Positions 22,546 through 33,900 of a stretch of DNA of 64,000 nucleotides are shown here, piece after piece (within the stretch, counting starts at the first letter, position 1; every line of letters starts with the position of its first letter). Position numbers and translations under genes: made by a program. Location of the stretch: the NCBI GenBank assembly GCA_037074705.1, contig CM073590.1:239787101-239851100 (forward strand), read 5' to 3'. The stretch is from Zhengitettix transpicula. Lineage: Eukaryota; Arthropoda; Insecta; Orthoptera; Tetrigidae. The notes beneath the pieces were generated by a model that had not been told where the DNA came from, did no database searches, and saw only the letters and a program-made list of their open reading frames with translations.

Positions 22546-23131
22546 TTTCAATCAGACTTAAAGTTTTCATTTCCTTACTTCTCTTTCATTTCTATAATCA
22601 CATCTGGTTGATTCAATTTCCACCCCCTCCCCCTCCCTACAAGGCAGACAATGATAATAAATTACGCCGTCATTAAAAACGCCAGAGAAACAACAAAGAG
22701 AGAAAAAGGAACTCAACAAAATCACAGAAACGTAAAAAAAAACAAAAAACGAACGTTTTTAAGTGCAGTAAAATAATAAATTATTATATGGACATTTAAA
22801 AATGATGTAATTAAAATTTAATAGAAATGTATAGTTGTCAAGAACCTGTTAATGTGACTCAAAATAAACATTTACATTTGTGTGGGGGGGGGAACCTACC
22901 GAATTAATATGTAATTAAAAAACGAGAAACATAATCGACCCCTGAATTTTATTTATATAAAAAAAATAAACTTTAGTGAAATATTTTGAAACTGGTTCTG
23001 AGAAGAGCAAGATGGAGAAGAAATATTCCTGCCCAGGGTAAATGAAGGTTTCTCGAAGAGCATTCAGAGTGACTCCCAAAGGCTACCACGTTATAGTGAG
23101 TTTCATCTCCTTGGAACTCACAGATAACTAA
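22546..23131. other. Unassigned AT-rich sequence
   Basis: A-runs and a G-run at 22882-22891 are present. No feature was recognised. Confidence 0.4.
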
Positions 23132-23310
23132 GACTATAGCCGGTGCCACGAAAATGTAATACCAAGGTCAAGTAGCTAACGCGCACCGCGGTATTGCCAG
23201 ATTGTGCACCCTCCCTCACGCCGCGCACGCCTCTTTTAACAGACATATTTGGCAACGTAGCCGGAAGACTCCGTGACCTTGGTATTACATTTTCGTGGCG
23301 CAGACTATAG
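23132..23310. mobile_element. MITE of 163 bp with 8-bp TSD, hAT-like
   Basis: The element body is 23140-23302. Its left end GCCACGAAAATGTAATACCA and onward to AAGGTCA is the reverse complement of the right end TGACCTTGGTATTACATTTT and onward to CGTGGC, giving terminal repeats of about 30 bp. The 8-bp direct repeats GACTATAG at 23132-23139 and 23303-23310 flank it. An 8-bp target duplication fits hAT (or Merlin). The element has no coding capacity. A half copy lies at 14641-14690. Confidence 0.8.
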
Positions 23311-24140
23311 CTGCTAATTCTCTGAATTCCATTATAGCATATATTTTCCGTTATCTCCTCCCATTTTTCCCATTCTTCTCGCTATTTCTCAAATTCTGCT
23401 AATGTTTTTTTCCTACTTCCGCGTCCTCCAAAGAACGTGACAATCGTATTATATTTTAGTGGAAAAAATCCCTGATTAAATTAGAACGTTTATTATTGAG
23501 AAAACTGACTCGAAAATGGGTTGAAACGAGCGAAGTTAAAATCAGATTTATTTACGGGTAGGTTCAGAAATTTTTTCTACAGCGGCAGGACTGTCCAAAG
23601 TAGGGCGATTTTTGTATAGATGCGTAAATTTTTACCATCCTACTGCTTCTTGCTTCATATCCTTTCCTCTTAGCAATTTCCATTTCAATCTTTGCCACCA
23701 TCCACTCTGCACTTAATTGTGCCAGGTTCTACTTGCACTCGTCTACCGTCGACGGTAAATGAAAATCCCGAGCAACGACGTCTACAGGCAGTGGAAGTAG
23801 AAATTCCGACGAGGAGAGCGAGATTCGCGGGAGAAGAAGTTGTCTGCCGAGTTCACCTTCCTCTCGCGGTGAGAAGGTCAAGGACACTCCAACATCATCG
23901 TCAACAAACGACGCAAAAAAAAACTCACGCAACGTCCAATGAAAATCATCAAAGAATCACACAGATTATGCATATATATATATCGGTTGAAAGAAAATCA
24001 TTAAAAAATATTAGGGCAACTAAAAGATAAATTCCAGAGGTGAATGGAAGAATAAAGCTGGATTGAAGCTGATTAGGCGGAAAAAACACAAACTATTTAA
24101 GCCATCATAATTAAAAATTGAACTTTAGCTGACTTACATT
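23311..24140. other. Unassigned sequence with a weak exon candidate at 23763-23940
   Basis: The plus-strand frame at 23763-23940 reads through GSGSRNSDEESEIRG and a serine-rich stretch, with an AG just before GSGS at about 23792. This composition resembles a disordered protein segment, but there is no domain, and the acceptor lacks a pyrimidine tract. I do not call a gene. Confidence 0.25.
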
Positions 24141-24149
24141 AAACACAAT

Positions 24150-24830
24150 CATTGGAAACTGGCCAAAAGTCACAATTTATTTATAAACATTAAAATTTAC
24201 AATAAACTGAAACACACAACTTCTCGTCCCATTGATAAGGCGAAGAATAAAAATAATAAATTAAGAAATATGAAATCAAGAACCGAAACAAACAAATAAA
24301 TTAATTAATTAAGAATAACATGTTTACTTATATTATTAAAGAAATAATTGAAAATAGGAGGGAAATTTGAATAAAACAATTTAAGAGAAAAAGATTTAGA
24401 CCTCCTCCATCAACTTCCATGACCGAAATGAGACGAGGGAAAAAAATGCCAAATCAAACGCTTTACAACAATGCAAGCTTTGATAAGGCGATGAATCAAA
24501 AAACTGACCCTCACAAATAAATTAATGAAGAAAAAAATGGTTTACTTGCATTATTAAAGAAACAGTTGAAAATATGTGTGAAATTTGAATTAAACTATAT
24601 AAGAAAAAACATTTACACGTCTTCCATCAACTTCCATGACCGAAATGAGACTGGGGAAAAAACAAATGCCAATCAAACGCTTTGTGTACTGTTTCTTTGA
24701 CATTGTTTTCTCTGACATCGGGGCCATGGAAGTTGAATTTTTTTTCTCTTAAATTGCTTTATTCAAATTTCCAACATATTTTCAATTGTTTATTAATAAT
24801 ATAAATAACCGCTTTGGACTTAATTTTTTA
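24150..24830. repeat. Duplicated block with an inverted third part
   Basis: About 24300-24490 and 24510-24690 share TATTAAAGAAA-AGTTGAAAAT and CATCAACTTCCATGACCGAA, then AATGCCAA-TCAAACGCTTT. The reverse complement of this unit follows at 24700-24800. The left edge AACTGGCCAAAAGTCACAAT is the reverse complement of ACTTTTGGCCAATTT at 6.9 and 7.4 kb. Confidence 0.6.
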
Positions 24831-24949
24831 ACATACCAATTAAAATAAGACTAATTAAATAAACAACAAATCAAGTCAAAATTCAGAACCAAATAACAGA
24901 AAAATTTCGAGACTAACCAAGAAGATGGACTCTGCTCCGATATTATTTA

Positions 24950-25740
24950 AATTTGGCTCTAAAACCATAGCATATACAAGTCATCACAAATAATGGCACA
25001 TGCTCATGACGTGGTAATAATATCTAGAACTACTGAAGCAGCAGCAGAGGAGGCATATATAAAGAAATAAAGAAACGTGCCAAAACGGTTGGTCAAGAAA
25101 TAAACTTGGGGGGAAAAAAAAGGATGGATGGACATGGATGGAAATGAGATAGAAATAAGCGATGACTTTATAATATCTGGGATCCAAATTCCACAAAGAC
25201 GGAGATGAACGGCATGACATCAAGAGAAGAATGAACTTGGCAAATAAACCTCACTACTACCAGCTTTCAAACTATGAAGAACAAAAATGAGGATATATAA
25301 AACCATGACTAGGCCAATACTATATTATGGAAGTGAAAGGCTGGACACTAAACAAGAAAGAGGAGACAGCGATTAACGTCTTTGAAAGAAAGATCCTAAG
25401 AAGAATCTGGGGCCCAAAAAAAATGAAAATGGCGTATGGAGACACAAGGATATAATAAGGAAATATATGACCTGTAATAAAGAGTCAAGCATTGCAACAG
25501 CTATTAGGTTAAAGAGAATGGAATGGACAGGACACGTGCAACGCATGGGAAAGGAAAGGAAAGCCATTATACAATGATATGGGAGGTAAAAGAAAGGAAG
25601 AGATGGATAGACCAAGTAGAGAAGGACATAAAAAGGATGATGGATTTGAGGAACTGGAGGAGAATAGCTTTAGACAGAGAAGTTTAGAGGAAGCTACTAC
25701 TGGTTCTGTGCAACCATAGAAGAAGAATATCTATATTGAG
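24950..25740 (+). pseudogene. LINE reverse-transcriptase fragment
   Basis: A frame at 24992 reads MAHAHDVVIISRTTEAAAEE, equivalent to the A-Y-A-D-D catalytic motif with the first Asp replaced by His. Near 25290 another frame reads RIYKTMTRPILYYGSE, and 25510-25555 reads RMEWTGHVQRMGKE. Near 25600-25680 the reading is KDIKRMMDLRNWRRIALDRE. The order is that of the palm and C-terminal region of many arthropod LINEs. Multiple stops and frameshifts break it, and the endonuclease part is absent. The clade is not decided. Confidence 0.75.
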
Positions 25741-26354
25741 GCTAGTTTATACTATTAAAGTGTTAACAGTATGAATTTCTATAAAATGTTGCTGCTAAAC
25801 CCATTCAAGTATTTAACGTTTACCTCGTCCTCAAGAGGAAAGGCAATTGACTTATTTCGCAAACATTTCTTGGGGATGGTGGTGATGGTGGTTACCACAA
25901 GGGAATCTCTTCACCGACGCAACACCACGTATCACCTTAACTGCTTTTTCTTTTTTTACACGTCTGCCTGCTCTTTCCTTTTCGTTACACTTGGCACTCT
26001 ATATTTACTCTGACACCCCCTTCGCTCCCAAGGGAAGGAAGGAAGGAAAGGGCAGGCAAGGCAGGAAATACCTCTCACCTAGGCTGTCTATTTATAGACA
26101 CATAGAGAGAGAAGGGGGTTGTCCCAGACGGCAAACCACGTACTCCTTGTTCACCGTCATTAAACACGACACTAAAAAGAGTCCAAAGTGGCCACTTTAT
26201 AACCTCGTCTTCATTAACGATCGAGTCTGAAATACCATCAGGGGAACATCGAAGAATGCTCAGACAACCACGCGGTTACGGTATCTTAAAAGCTTTTCCG
26301 TATATTCATATATATTTTTCCCACCCCCCCCAGTAGTAGCGTTTGGATGTATGT

Positions 26355-26388
<34 letters not shown>

Positions 26389-26897
26389 CACATTACAAGA
26401 ACCTGATAAAGGAAAAGGTGCTTGAAAGCATACCATTACAATCCAAGATGGATGACTCCGAATATCGCAGCGTTTAAGTCACAGAATTACCAAAAATCAA
26501 ATGCAAAGCATTTCAAGTAGGAAACAAAAATATAAAATAATTATTCTCTGCAATATAGAATACCGTAGTAAAAAAAACAATAAATAAGCTGTAACAATTG
26601 AACATTTTCCCTGTGAGTTTCAACTTCATGGCGAATAAACACCATCTAAATAAATATTCATACGCCGTCATATTAATATGTGCAAAACTATACAAAGCTT
26701 TGAACTTGACGAGAGACTGTTTCGGGTGATGCTGTTCACCCAACCTAATGAACAACTCCTCTTCGCTTTTACATATTAGTACAAGGGTTCTCATTCGTTC
26801 AATTATCTACGATGGCGTCCACAATAATAAATTACTAACAAATAGACCCGACTTGCGCTTCCGTATTATTTTTTTTTACTTACATCAGTTGTTTAAT
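25741..26897. other. Unassigned sequence with (AT)n
   Basis: An (AT)n run lies at 26358-26387. Frames at 25771-26230 are short and show no domain. Confidence 0.4.
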
Positions 26898-27213
26898 AAT
26901 TAGATAAATAAGTAGCAAAATAACGGAAATAAAACAAGTGCTAAATAAATACCATAAAAACGCGTCTGTAATCTTTGTTGCTTTCGTCAGGTGATAGAAA
27001 AGAAACGCAAGACCCACGAGAACAGCACAAACAAGGTGCCGAACTTTAAAAAAAAACCTAAAAAAATATAAAACGATGTTCTGTTCCTTTTCTTACGGCT
27101 CTCGAGATTCTTTTTTTTTTAAAACACCTGACGAAAGCATTAACTATTGAAGAAACGTTGTGTGGTTTTTATATAGCACACATTTTCGTACTTATTTATC
27201 TAATTATTCTACT
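26898..27213. repeat. PLE-type palindrome, diverged
   Basis: TAATTAGATAAATAAGTA at 26897 mirrors TACTTATTTATCTAATTA near 27191. The left half has TGCTTTCGTCAGGTGATAG, and the right half has CACCTGACGAAAGCA followed by GAAACGTTGTGTGG. The core is CTGACGA, which fits CTGANGA with N as C. Confidence 0.65.
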
Positions 27214-27387
27214 TTCAACGCAGTCGTTTTATATTTTAATTTTTTAAAGAAGCAATTAAAATCTTTTAAGATGTTTAAATGAATGATTTATATTGTAATT
27301 TACTTTTTCACATTTCAATGTGCTGAATCCGTGGCTCTCTGTTAAGTTTTGTGTAACGATCAATATATGTATCGTAAGTGGAAATGC

Positions 27388-27645
27388 TCCCGTCATCGGA
27401 AGGGCGTGGGACAAGTACCAAATGCCCGACCTACCCGATGCAGGTTTTTCTAGGGTTTTCCCTGCATTTCTTTAGGCAAATGCCGGGTAGGATCCTTAAA
27501 CCATAGCCCGGGGGCCCTAGTTAACCCTTGGCTACCTTCCTCTACCCTTCCGCACCCCCCCTTTCTAATCCCTTCCTATGCTATTAAAGGGGAGTTGCCC
27601 AATGTGGATTACCCTCATGTAGCCTGTTGCCCTAAAAAAAAAATT
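27388..27645 (+). mobile_element. SINE-like retroposon copy D1, 5'-truncated
   Basis: The sequence runs from CATCGGAAGGGCGTGGGACA to GCCTGTTGCCCTAAAAAAAA, so the transcript strand is plus and the A-tail is visible at 27634-27643. The head half is missing. Confidence 0.8.
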
Positions 27646-27659
27646 GCTACCATGAAGCT

Positions 27660-28180
27660 CATCGGCATGTGAAAGCTGTTCTCTTGAAGGCAGAACCTTT
27701 CTGGAGAGACTGAGACCTTCTCCTCTGTCCGTCTTCGAAATAAGGTTCCCAAAAGCCGAGGGCACCTCGGCCTGTTTTGAGAGGTGTACGTTCCCGGGGT
27801 CGCAGACCAAGGGGCATACGGTAAGAGTTGTCCGCTGTTCCTATTGGAATAGTCGGCCAGCTGCCTCCTAAATTGGCCGAGGCACGGAGAAAGGAAAGCT
27901 GCGATCCCACAGAAATCCCCTCTCCCGCCATAGGAAGGGCGTGGGACAAGTACCCAATGCACGACCTACCTGATGCAGGATTTTCTAGGGTTTTCCCTGC
28001 TTCACTTTTAGGCGAATTGCCGGGTAGGATCCTTAAACCATAGCCCGGGGGCCCTAGTTAACCCTTGGCTACCTTCCTCTACCTTTCCGCATCCCCCCTT
28101 TCAAATCCCTTTCCTATGCTATAAGAGGGGAGTTGCCACTATGTGGATTATCCTCATGTAGCCTGTCTACACCTAAAAAA
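27660..28180 (+). mobile_element. SINE-like retroposon copy D2, near full length
   Basis: It follows D1 in the same orientation. Recognisable parts are GGCAGAACCTTTCTGGAGAG at the head, GCCGAGGGCACCTCGGCCTG, TCGCAGACC, and the tail GTAGCCTGTCTACACCTAAA. The terminal CTCTCGCAGG hairpin is mostly lost. Head-to-tail arrangement with D1 suggests a dimer or an insertion into the tail. Confidence 0.75.
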
Positions 28181-29479
28181 GACAGTTCCAATTCCACCCC
28201 CCCCCCTCTACCCCCGAATGAGTTACTGAAATTCGATTTCGGTAAAATCGTAATAATTATTACAGTGAATGTAGACATGACTCATCGGACGGACGCAACG
28301 TTTTTTTTAACTCGTTTCAGAAAGTTGTCGAGCCTAGATGAATAGGTAAATGGCAGAGTAAATTTTATGGTGGTCGGTTCAGGGAAGTGTGAGGGGGGGG
28401 GGGAATAGGACGAGGAGGAGGAGCAGCAAGAGGAATAAGGAGGATGTTTATAGAGTGTACAAGAAATCGCCTGTCTGGTGGAACACAAACAAAAAAGTAG
28501 CAGTTTCCTTTTTAACACCGCAGACTTGTTTGACGACATTAGTGACGGCCAGCAAAGGTAGCTACAGATTTCTGCGACACTGTGTTTCAATGCCACGGAA
28601 ACAAATTTATTTACAATTGAAATTTATTTGACGTCCTCGTGTCACATATACTGAAAGTATCTCTCTCTAATAATAATAATATAATAATAATAATGGCTTT
28701 GAACAATGTTTATTAATTCTCTCAGGTTATGGTGGGGTATCAAAAATGCTTCAAATGGTCAATGATTAATTATCAATTAATAATTAGGGTTTCCGCATAA
28801 TCAACGGTGTTTGTAAATAAAAACTGAACACATCCAACAGCTTACAATGTCGGCGATCCGTTTAGTCGTCGCCCAAGCGATGATGTCCAGGGCCTCCGAT
28901 GTTCAATAAAAAGTGCAAAAAATAATTAATCCTTTAGCTTTAATTAATTTCTTTTTCTGATATCGAATTCAAAATAACAACTTCACAAAACGATCCTTGG
29001 CGAAGCCCAAAAATCTAGCGACGAAGCTCCGTCAACAACGCCTTTGCTCCAGTGATAAACTTTTTCGCCAGTGACGATCATTATGCTTACGTCAAGGACA
29101 TTGCACAACAATTTCAAAGAGTGTTCATTACAATTCATTATGAAAAATTAGAGAAATCAGAAAATTTAGTAGAATTAATAGGTGAAGAAGTTTGATATAA
29201 TATGAAAGCAGAGGGAATGTAAATAGTTGAATAAGTATAGGGACGAAAAAACTATTGACAGGGATAGTAGGTCCAAAACAGCATGCCCAAGATGATTGAA
29301 CTACTCGGGTCGGTCATGCTCATGTGCACATATATGTAGTATATTCTCCCATTTTTAATGTATATTCCTGATTCACTAGCATTTAAAGGAACATCTTTCT
29401 TTATCTTCCCATATAATGGAATCTTCTAACCTATAGAGTTTAAAATTACCTAAATTATTTAAGAATAAATGAACATATA
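28181..29479. other. Unassigned sequence with (AAT)n
   Basis: C-runs at 28196 and G-runs at 28395 are present, plus an (AAT)n run at 28668-28695. Frames at 28282-28631 are low-complexity. No gene is supported. Confidence 0.4.
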
Positions 29480-30429
29480 AAAAGAATTGATGACCTTGTA
29501 CAGACACATTTAATTTTTATTATTGACGACGTTTCGATACCTTTGTGTATCTTCTTCAGGTATTTTCATGCAGTGGAGATATTAAAATTGTAAATACATC
29601 ATATGTCAGAAAAATACCTGAACAAGATGCAGAAAGGTATTGAAACGTCGTCAAAAATAAAAATTAAAAATAAAACGTTCCGATACCTTTTTTGTATCTT
29701 CTTCAGGTATTTTCATGCAGAGGAGGTGTTTGTACAAATGATTGTACAGAGTAAACAAAGGCAAGCTAAAGTACACACACACACAAAAAGAATATAACAA
29801 ACAACTTTCCTAATAATTTTTAAATACCTCCTCTGTGCCGAAAAATACCTGAAGATGACGCAGAAAGGTATCGAAACGTTGTCATAGTAAAAATGAAAAA
29901 TAAAACGTTTCGATGCCTTTTAGTAACATGTTCAGGTATTTTCACGCAGAGGAGGTATTTATTCACAATTGATTGTACAAACTAAGGAAAGGCAAGCTAA
30001 AGTACACACACAGACAAAAAAAGAAAATAACAAATAACTTACCTAATAAATTGTAAATACCTCATCTGTAGGAAAAATACCTGAAGAAGCTGCAGGAAGG
30101 TAGCGAAATGTCGTCAAGGTAAAAATTAAAAACAAAACGTTTCGATAACCTTTTTGTATCTTCTTCAGGTAAATTTCACGCAGAGGAGGTCTTTACAAAT
30201 GATTGTACAAAGTAAACAAAGGCAAGCTAAAGTAGACACACACACACAAAAAAAAGAAAATAACAAACAACTTTCTTCGTCAATTGAAAAAACCGTCCTA
30301 CGTGGGAAAAATACCTGAAGAAGGTACAGAAAGGTAGCGAAACGTCGTCATAACCAAAATTAAAAATAAAAAGTGTGTGTATAAGGTCATCAATTGTTTT
30401 GTTAATTCAAAGCAGAGGTTAAATTAAAA

Positions 30430-30990
30430 GTTTTTAATAAATGAATATATCAAATTAAGACATGGGAATACTTTGGAGGAAATCTTGTGATAGATTAAAT
30501 GACTGTGAACTGTTGCTATACATTGAGACAGAAGCTGGATTTTATAAGGCAGTGTTTCAGGGGAATAAATGTATATAAACAGTCGCCACTACTGATGACT
30601 TCAAAAACTTCGTGAATTAATTCGGTTCGGTCTTCGGTAAAACTCGTTTATTCCTTGAAAATGGAACCACAGGCGTACACGACTGTATTTACGAGAACGA
30701 GCTCTCGTTGTATTTACTACTAGGTGGCAGCGGTGTGGAGCAAAACTCGTTTGATTTTTCCTGATGTCTGTAATGTATCTGAGGACGCAGGAATTTCGCG
30801 CGACGAGCGGCAGAGCGAGGAACAGCGTGACTGTGCGCTGTTGCCACACTCACCTTGCCAGTGTCTTGTCTCTTCCTCTCATTGAACCATTGCTAAAACA
30901 GAGCCTTCGGTAGCAACATACCAAGAATATACGTCGACGACTGTGGACACCGCGAGGCTGTCACTGAGGGGTGGGGGCTTAACATTCGTT
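30430..30990. other. Single-copy-like spacer of the giant palindrome
   Basis: This block lies between the arms, is GC-richer, and has no match elsewhere in the window. An 82-codon minus-strand frame (30601-30849) has no domain. A CTCF-like site is inside it. Confidence 0.5.
30716..30733 (+). promoter_or_regulatory. Candidate CTCF-type binding site
   Basis: ACTACTAGGTGGCAGCGG matches the core of the bilaterian CTCF consensus (CCASYAGRKGGCRS), including AGGTGGCAG. It lies near the exact centre of the palindrome. A single core match can occur by chance, so this is tentative. Confidence 0.4.
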
Positions 30991-32050
30991 TTGAATTAAC
31001 AAAATAATTTATGACCTTATACAGACCTTTTTTTAAAATTTTGACTATGACGACGTTTCCATACCTTTCTGTACCTTCTTCAGGTATTTTTCCCACATAG
31101 GAAGGTTTTTAACAATTGATGAAGAAGTTGTTTGTTATTTTCTTTTTGTGTGTGTGTGTACTTTTGCTTGTCTCTGTCTACTTGGTGCAATCATTTGTAA
31201 ACACCTCCTCTGCGTGAAAGTACCTGAAGAATATACAGAAAGGTATCGAAACGTTTTATTTTTAATTTTTACTATGACGACGTTTCGCTACCTTTCTGCA
31301 TCTTCTTCATTTATTTTTCCTACAGATGAGGTATTTACAATTTATTAGGTAAGTTATTTGTTATTTTCTTTTTTTTTGTGTGTGTACTTTAGCTTTCCTT
31401 TGATTAGTTTGTACAATCAATTGTGAATAAACACCTCCTCTGCGTGAAAATACCTCAAGAAGATACTAAAAGGCATCGAAACGTTTTCATTTTTACTATG
31501 ACGACGTTTCGATACCTTTCTGCGTCTTCTTCAGGTATTTTTCGCCACAGGGGAGGTATTTAAAAAATATTAGGAATGTTGTTTGTTATATTCTTTTTGT
31601 GTGTGTACTTTAGCTTGCCTTTGTTTGCTTTATACAATCATTCGTAAACACCTCCTATGCGTGAAAATACCTGAAGAAGATACAAAAAGGTATCGGAACG
31701 TTTTATTTTTAATTTTTACCATGACGACACTTCGTTACCTTTCTGTACCTTCTTCAGGTATTTTTCCCACGTAGGAATGTTTTTTTTCAACTGATGAAGA
31801 AGTTGTTTGTTATTTTCTTTTTGTGTGTGTGTGTGTGTACTTTAGCTTGCCTTCGTTTACTTTGTACAATCCTTCGTAAACACCTCGTCTGCGTGAAAAT
31901 ACCTGAAGAATATACAAAAAGGTATCGAAACGTTTTATTTTTAATTTTTACCATGAAGACGTTTCGCTACCTTTCGGCATCTTCTTCGTTTATTTTTCCA
32001 GCACATGAGGTATTTACAATTTATTTATTAGGTCAGTTAACATTCGTTTT

Positions 32051-32469
32051 GAATTTATCGTGTGTAAAATGTATGTGTTACCTTCACACTATCAAGTCAC
32101 ATTTACAAAGAGGATACGGATAAAGAAGTCTGAAGGATATGAAATTAGTCATGGACGCATATTTTAATTAGAAGCTGGTTTACTAGTTCCAAGAACCTTG
32201 GAGACTTCGGTTTAAATACAGATTGAATTTTTTTGAAACGTTTTTTTTAAAAAAATTCTCAGTCAAATACATGAGGAACTTTCGGTCTCTAATTGGGCCA
32301 ACGTTATCTCTAAAAAAAACCCTAAAATTTAATTAGAAATCAGGTTACATGTAAATAATTATATCAGACTGCCTCTCTCCTCTGTTTTTCTTGTTTTCTT
32401 CTCTTAGATGATAGCTCTACATCTTCCTTCAGAACTACGAGAGGATCAAACTCGACCAGATTTCATCTG
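32051..32469. other. Unassigned AT-rich sequence
   Basis: No feature was recognised beyond a short pyrimidine-rich piece at 32375-32430 that resembles the minisatellite family. Confidence 0.35.
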
Positions 32470-33400
32470 TAACCCTTGATGACGTCATTTCACAATTTAA
32501 CCTTTCATATTCCTTCTAAATGTTTTCATATCAAACCGTCTTGAATACTTCTTAATGTCGTGTTTTTTTTTTAAAAAAAAATATTGCTTGTATTTCGCGT
32601 CCCCCCTCCTCAAAATTACCACACCCTCTGTAACCCTTGATGACGTCATTTCACAATTTAACCTTTCATATTCCTTCGAAATGATTTCATATCAAACCGT
32701 CTTGAATACGACTCAATGTCTCGTTTTTTTAAAAAAAAAAATTGCTTGCATTTCCCCTTCAAAAAATTACCACACCCTCTGTAACCCTTGATGACGTCAT
32801 TTCACAATTTTTAACTTTCATATTCCTTCTAAATGTTTTTCTATTCCAATTTTTCCGAGAATAAAATCTCAACTCAAAAAATTGGTTTTATTAGTTTTAC
32901 ATCCTTTCTACAACATTAATTAATGTAATATAATAAACTCTGAAATTATTATTATTATTATACTTTCTTCTAGAGGATCATTCTCGACCTACCTCTTTTT
33001 TTCATGGCTTTTCATTCCTTTTATTTTCCTTTTCCTTTCTCATTTTTTTTTCTACTCCAAGACAAATGTAATACTCGATTAATCTCAATAATAATGACCA
33101 ACATGTAACCTGACTGTAATTTAATTTTTACAAATGACTCTGCCCCAATAAGAGGACGAAATCTTTACGTTTTTTTACTTTCCTTTTTACTCGGTAATTT
33201 ATAAGGTATGTTTTAAATATAAATAAAATTCCCTTTTATTGTACACTTTTTAATTATTAATCTCATTCTTGTAAGGATTATTTAAATCTTTTTTTTTAAG
33301 GATGAATGTGACGTAAAGTGTCATAAAGCTTCCAGAATAAAAAGTATTTTAATTCATCTTCGATTCTTTTAACACGCTGGTATTATTTTGACCTTAATAA
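32470..33400. repeat. CRE-bearing tandem repeat and downstream block, copy 1
   Basis: A unit of about 160 bp (CTGTAACCCTTGATGACGTC, TTTCACAATTTAACCTTTCA, TCAAACCGTCTTGAATAC) occurs three times. Each holds a perfect TGACGTCA at 32480, 32641 and 32792. The downstream part (AATGTAATATAATAAACTCT, TATGTTTTAAATATAAATAA) matches 35170-35960. A minisatellite-like piece lies at 32970-33070. Confidence 0.75.
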
Positions 33401-33469
33401 ATTTTTAAAAAAAATCCTATTTGATATAAAAAATATCCGTAGTTATTTTTAAATAATTAGTAGAAATTG

Positions 33470-33900
33470 AACAAAAGTGAGAACATTAAAAACCTTCTTT
33501 GTAGGAAAATACCCTGAAGAAGATACAAAAAGGTATCGAAACGTCTTCATAACAAAAATTAAAAAGTTAAAATGAAAAAAGGTTACGTCTGATAGAAAAT
33601 AATGAATAATAAAGATAGCCAATACAGACAAAAAAAAGGGTAATATAAATACACAACGTTTCTGGGATCCTTGTCCCTTTCGTCAGGTGCTAAGAAGAGC
33701 CTAGCTAGACAAAACTAATAATTAGTGGGAATTGACCAAAAGTGAGAAACATTAAAAACTTCCTCTGTAGGAAAATACCCTGAAGAAGATACACAAAAAG
33801 GTATCGTAAACGTCTTCATAATAAAAATTAAAAAGTTAAAATGAAAAAAAATTAACGTCTGATAGAAAATAATGAATAAGCAAGGTAGCCAATACAGAAA
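33470..33900. repeat. Tandem duplication carrying CGTCTTCAT-type hammerhead-like motifs
   Basis: Two copies of about 260 bp start near 33465 and 33722. Both contain CCTGAAGAAGATAC, a hairpin closing in GGTATCG, and GTCTTCATAA, followed by AAAATGAAAAAA and CGTCTGATAGAAAATAATGA. Copy 1 also holds the left half of a GTTGTGTGG-type repeat at 33598-33712. This mixes the two motif types in one composite. Confidence 0.7.

Larger units (their letters stand above)
29480..32050. repeat. Giant palindrome of PLE-type repeats with about 17 hammerhead-like motifs
   Basis: The left cluster has alternating minus and plus motifs at 29526, 29613, 29673, 29845, 29903, 30077, 30134 and 30311. The right cluster has them at 31048, 31220, 31274, 31449, 31499, 31667, 31721, 31898 and 31952. 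The core arms 29680-30430 and 30990-31700 are reverse complements unit by unit. Private variants are mirrored: GTTCCGATACC at 29677 pairs with GGTATCGGAAC at 31689, and GATGCCTTTTAGTA at 29912 with TACTAAAAGGCATC at 31464. The right arm also has an extra tandem unit (31700-32050). Spacers include (CA)n/(GT)n. Confidence 0.85.
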
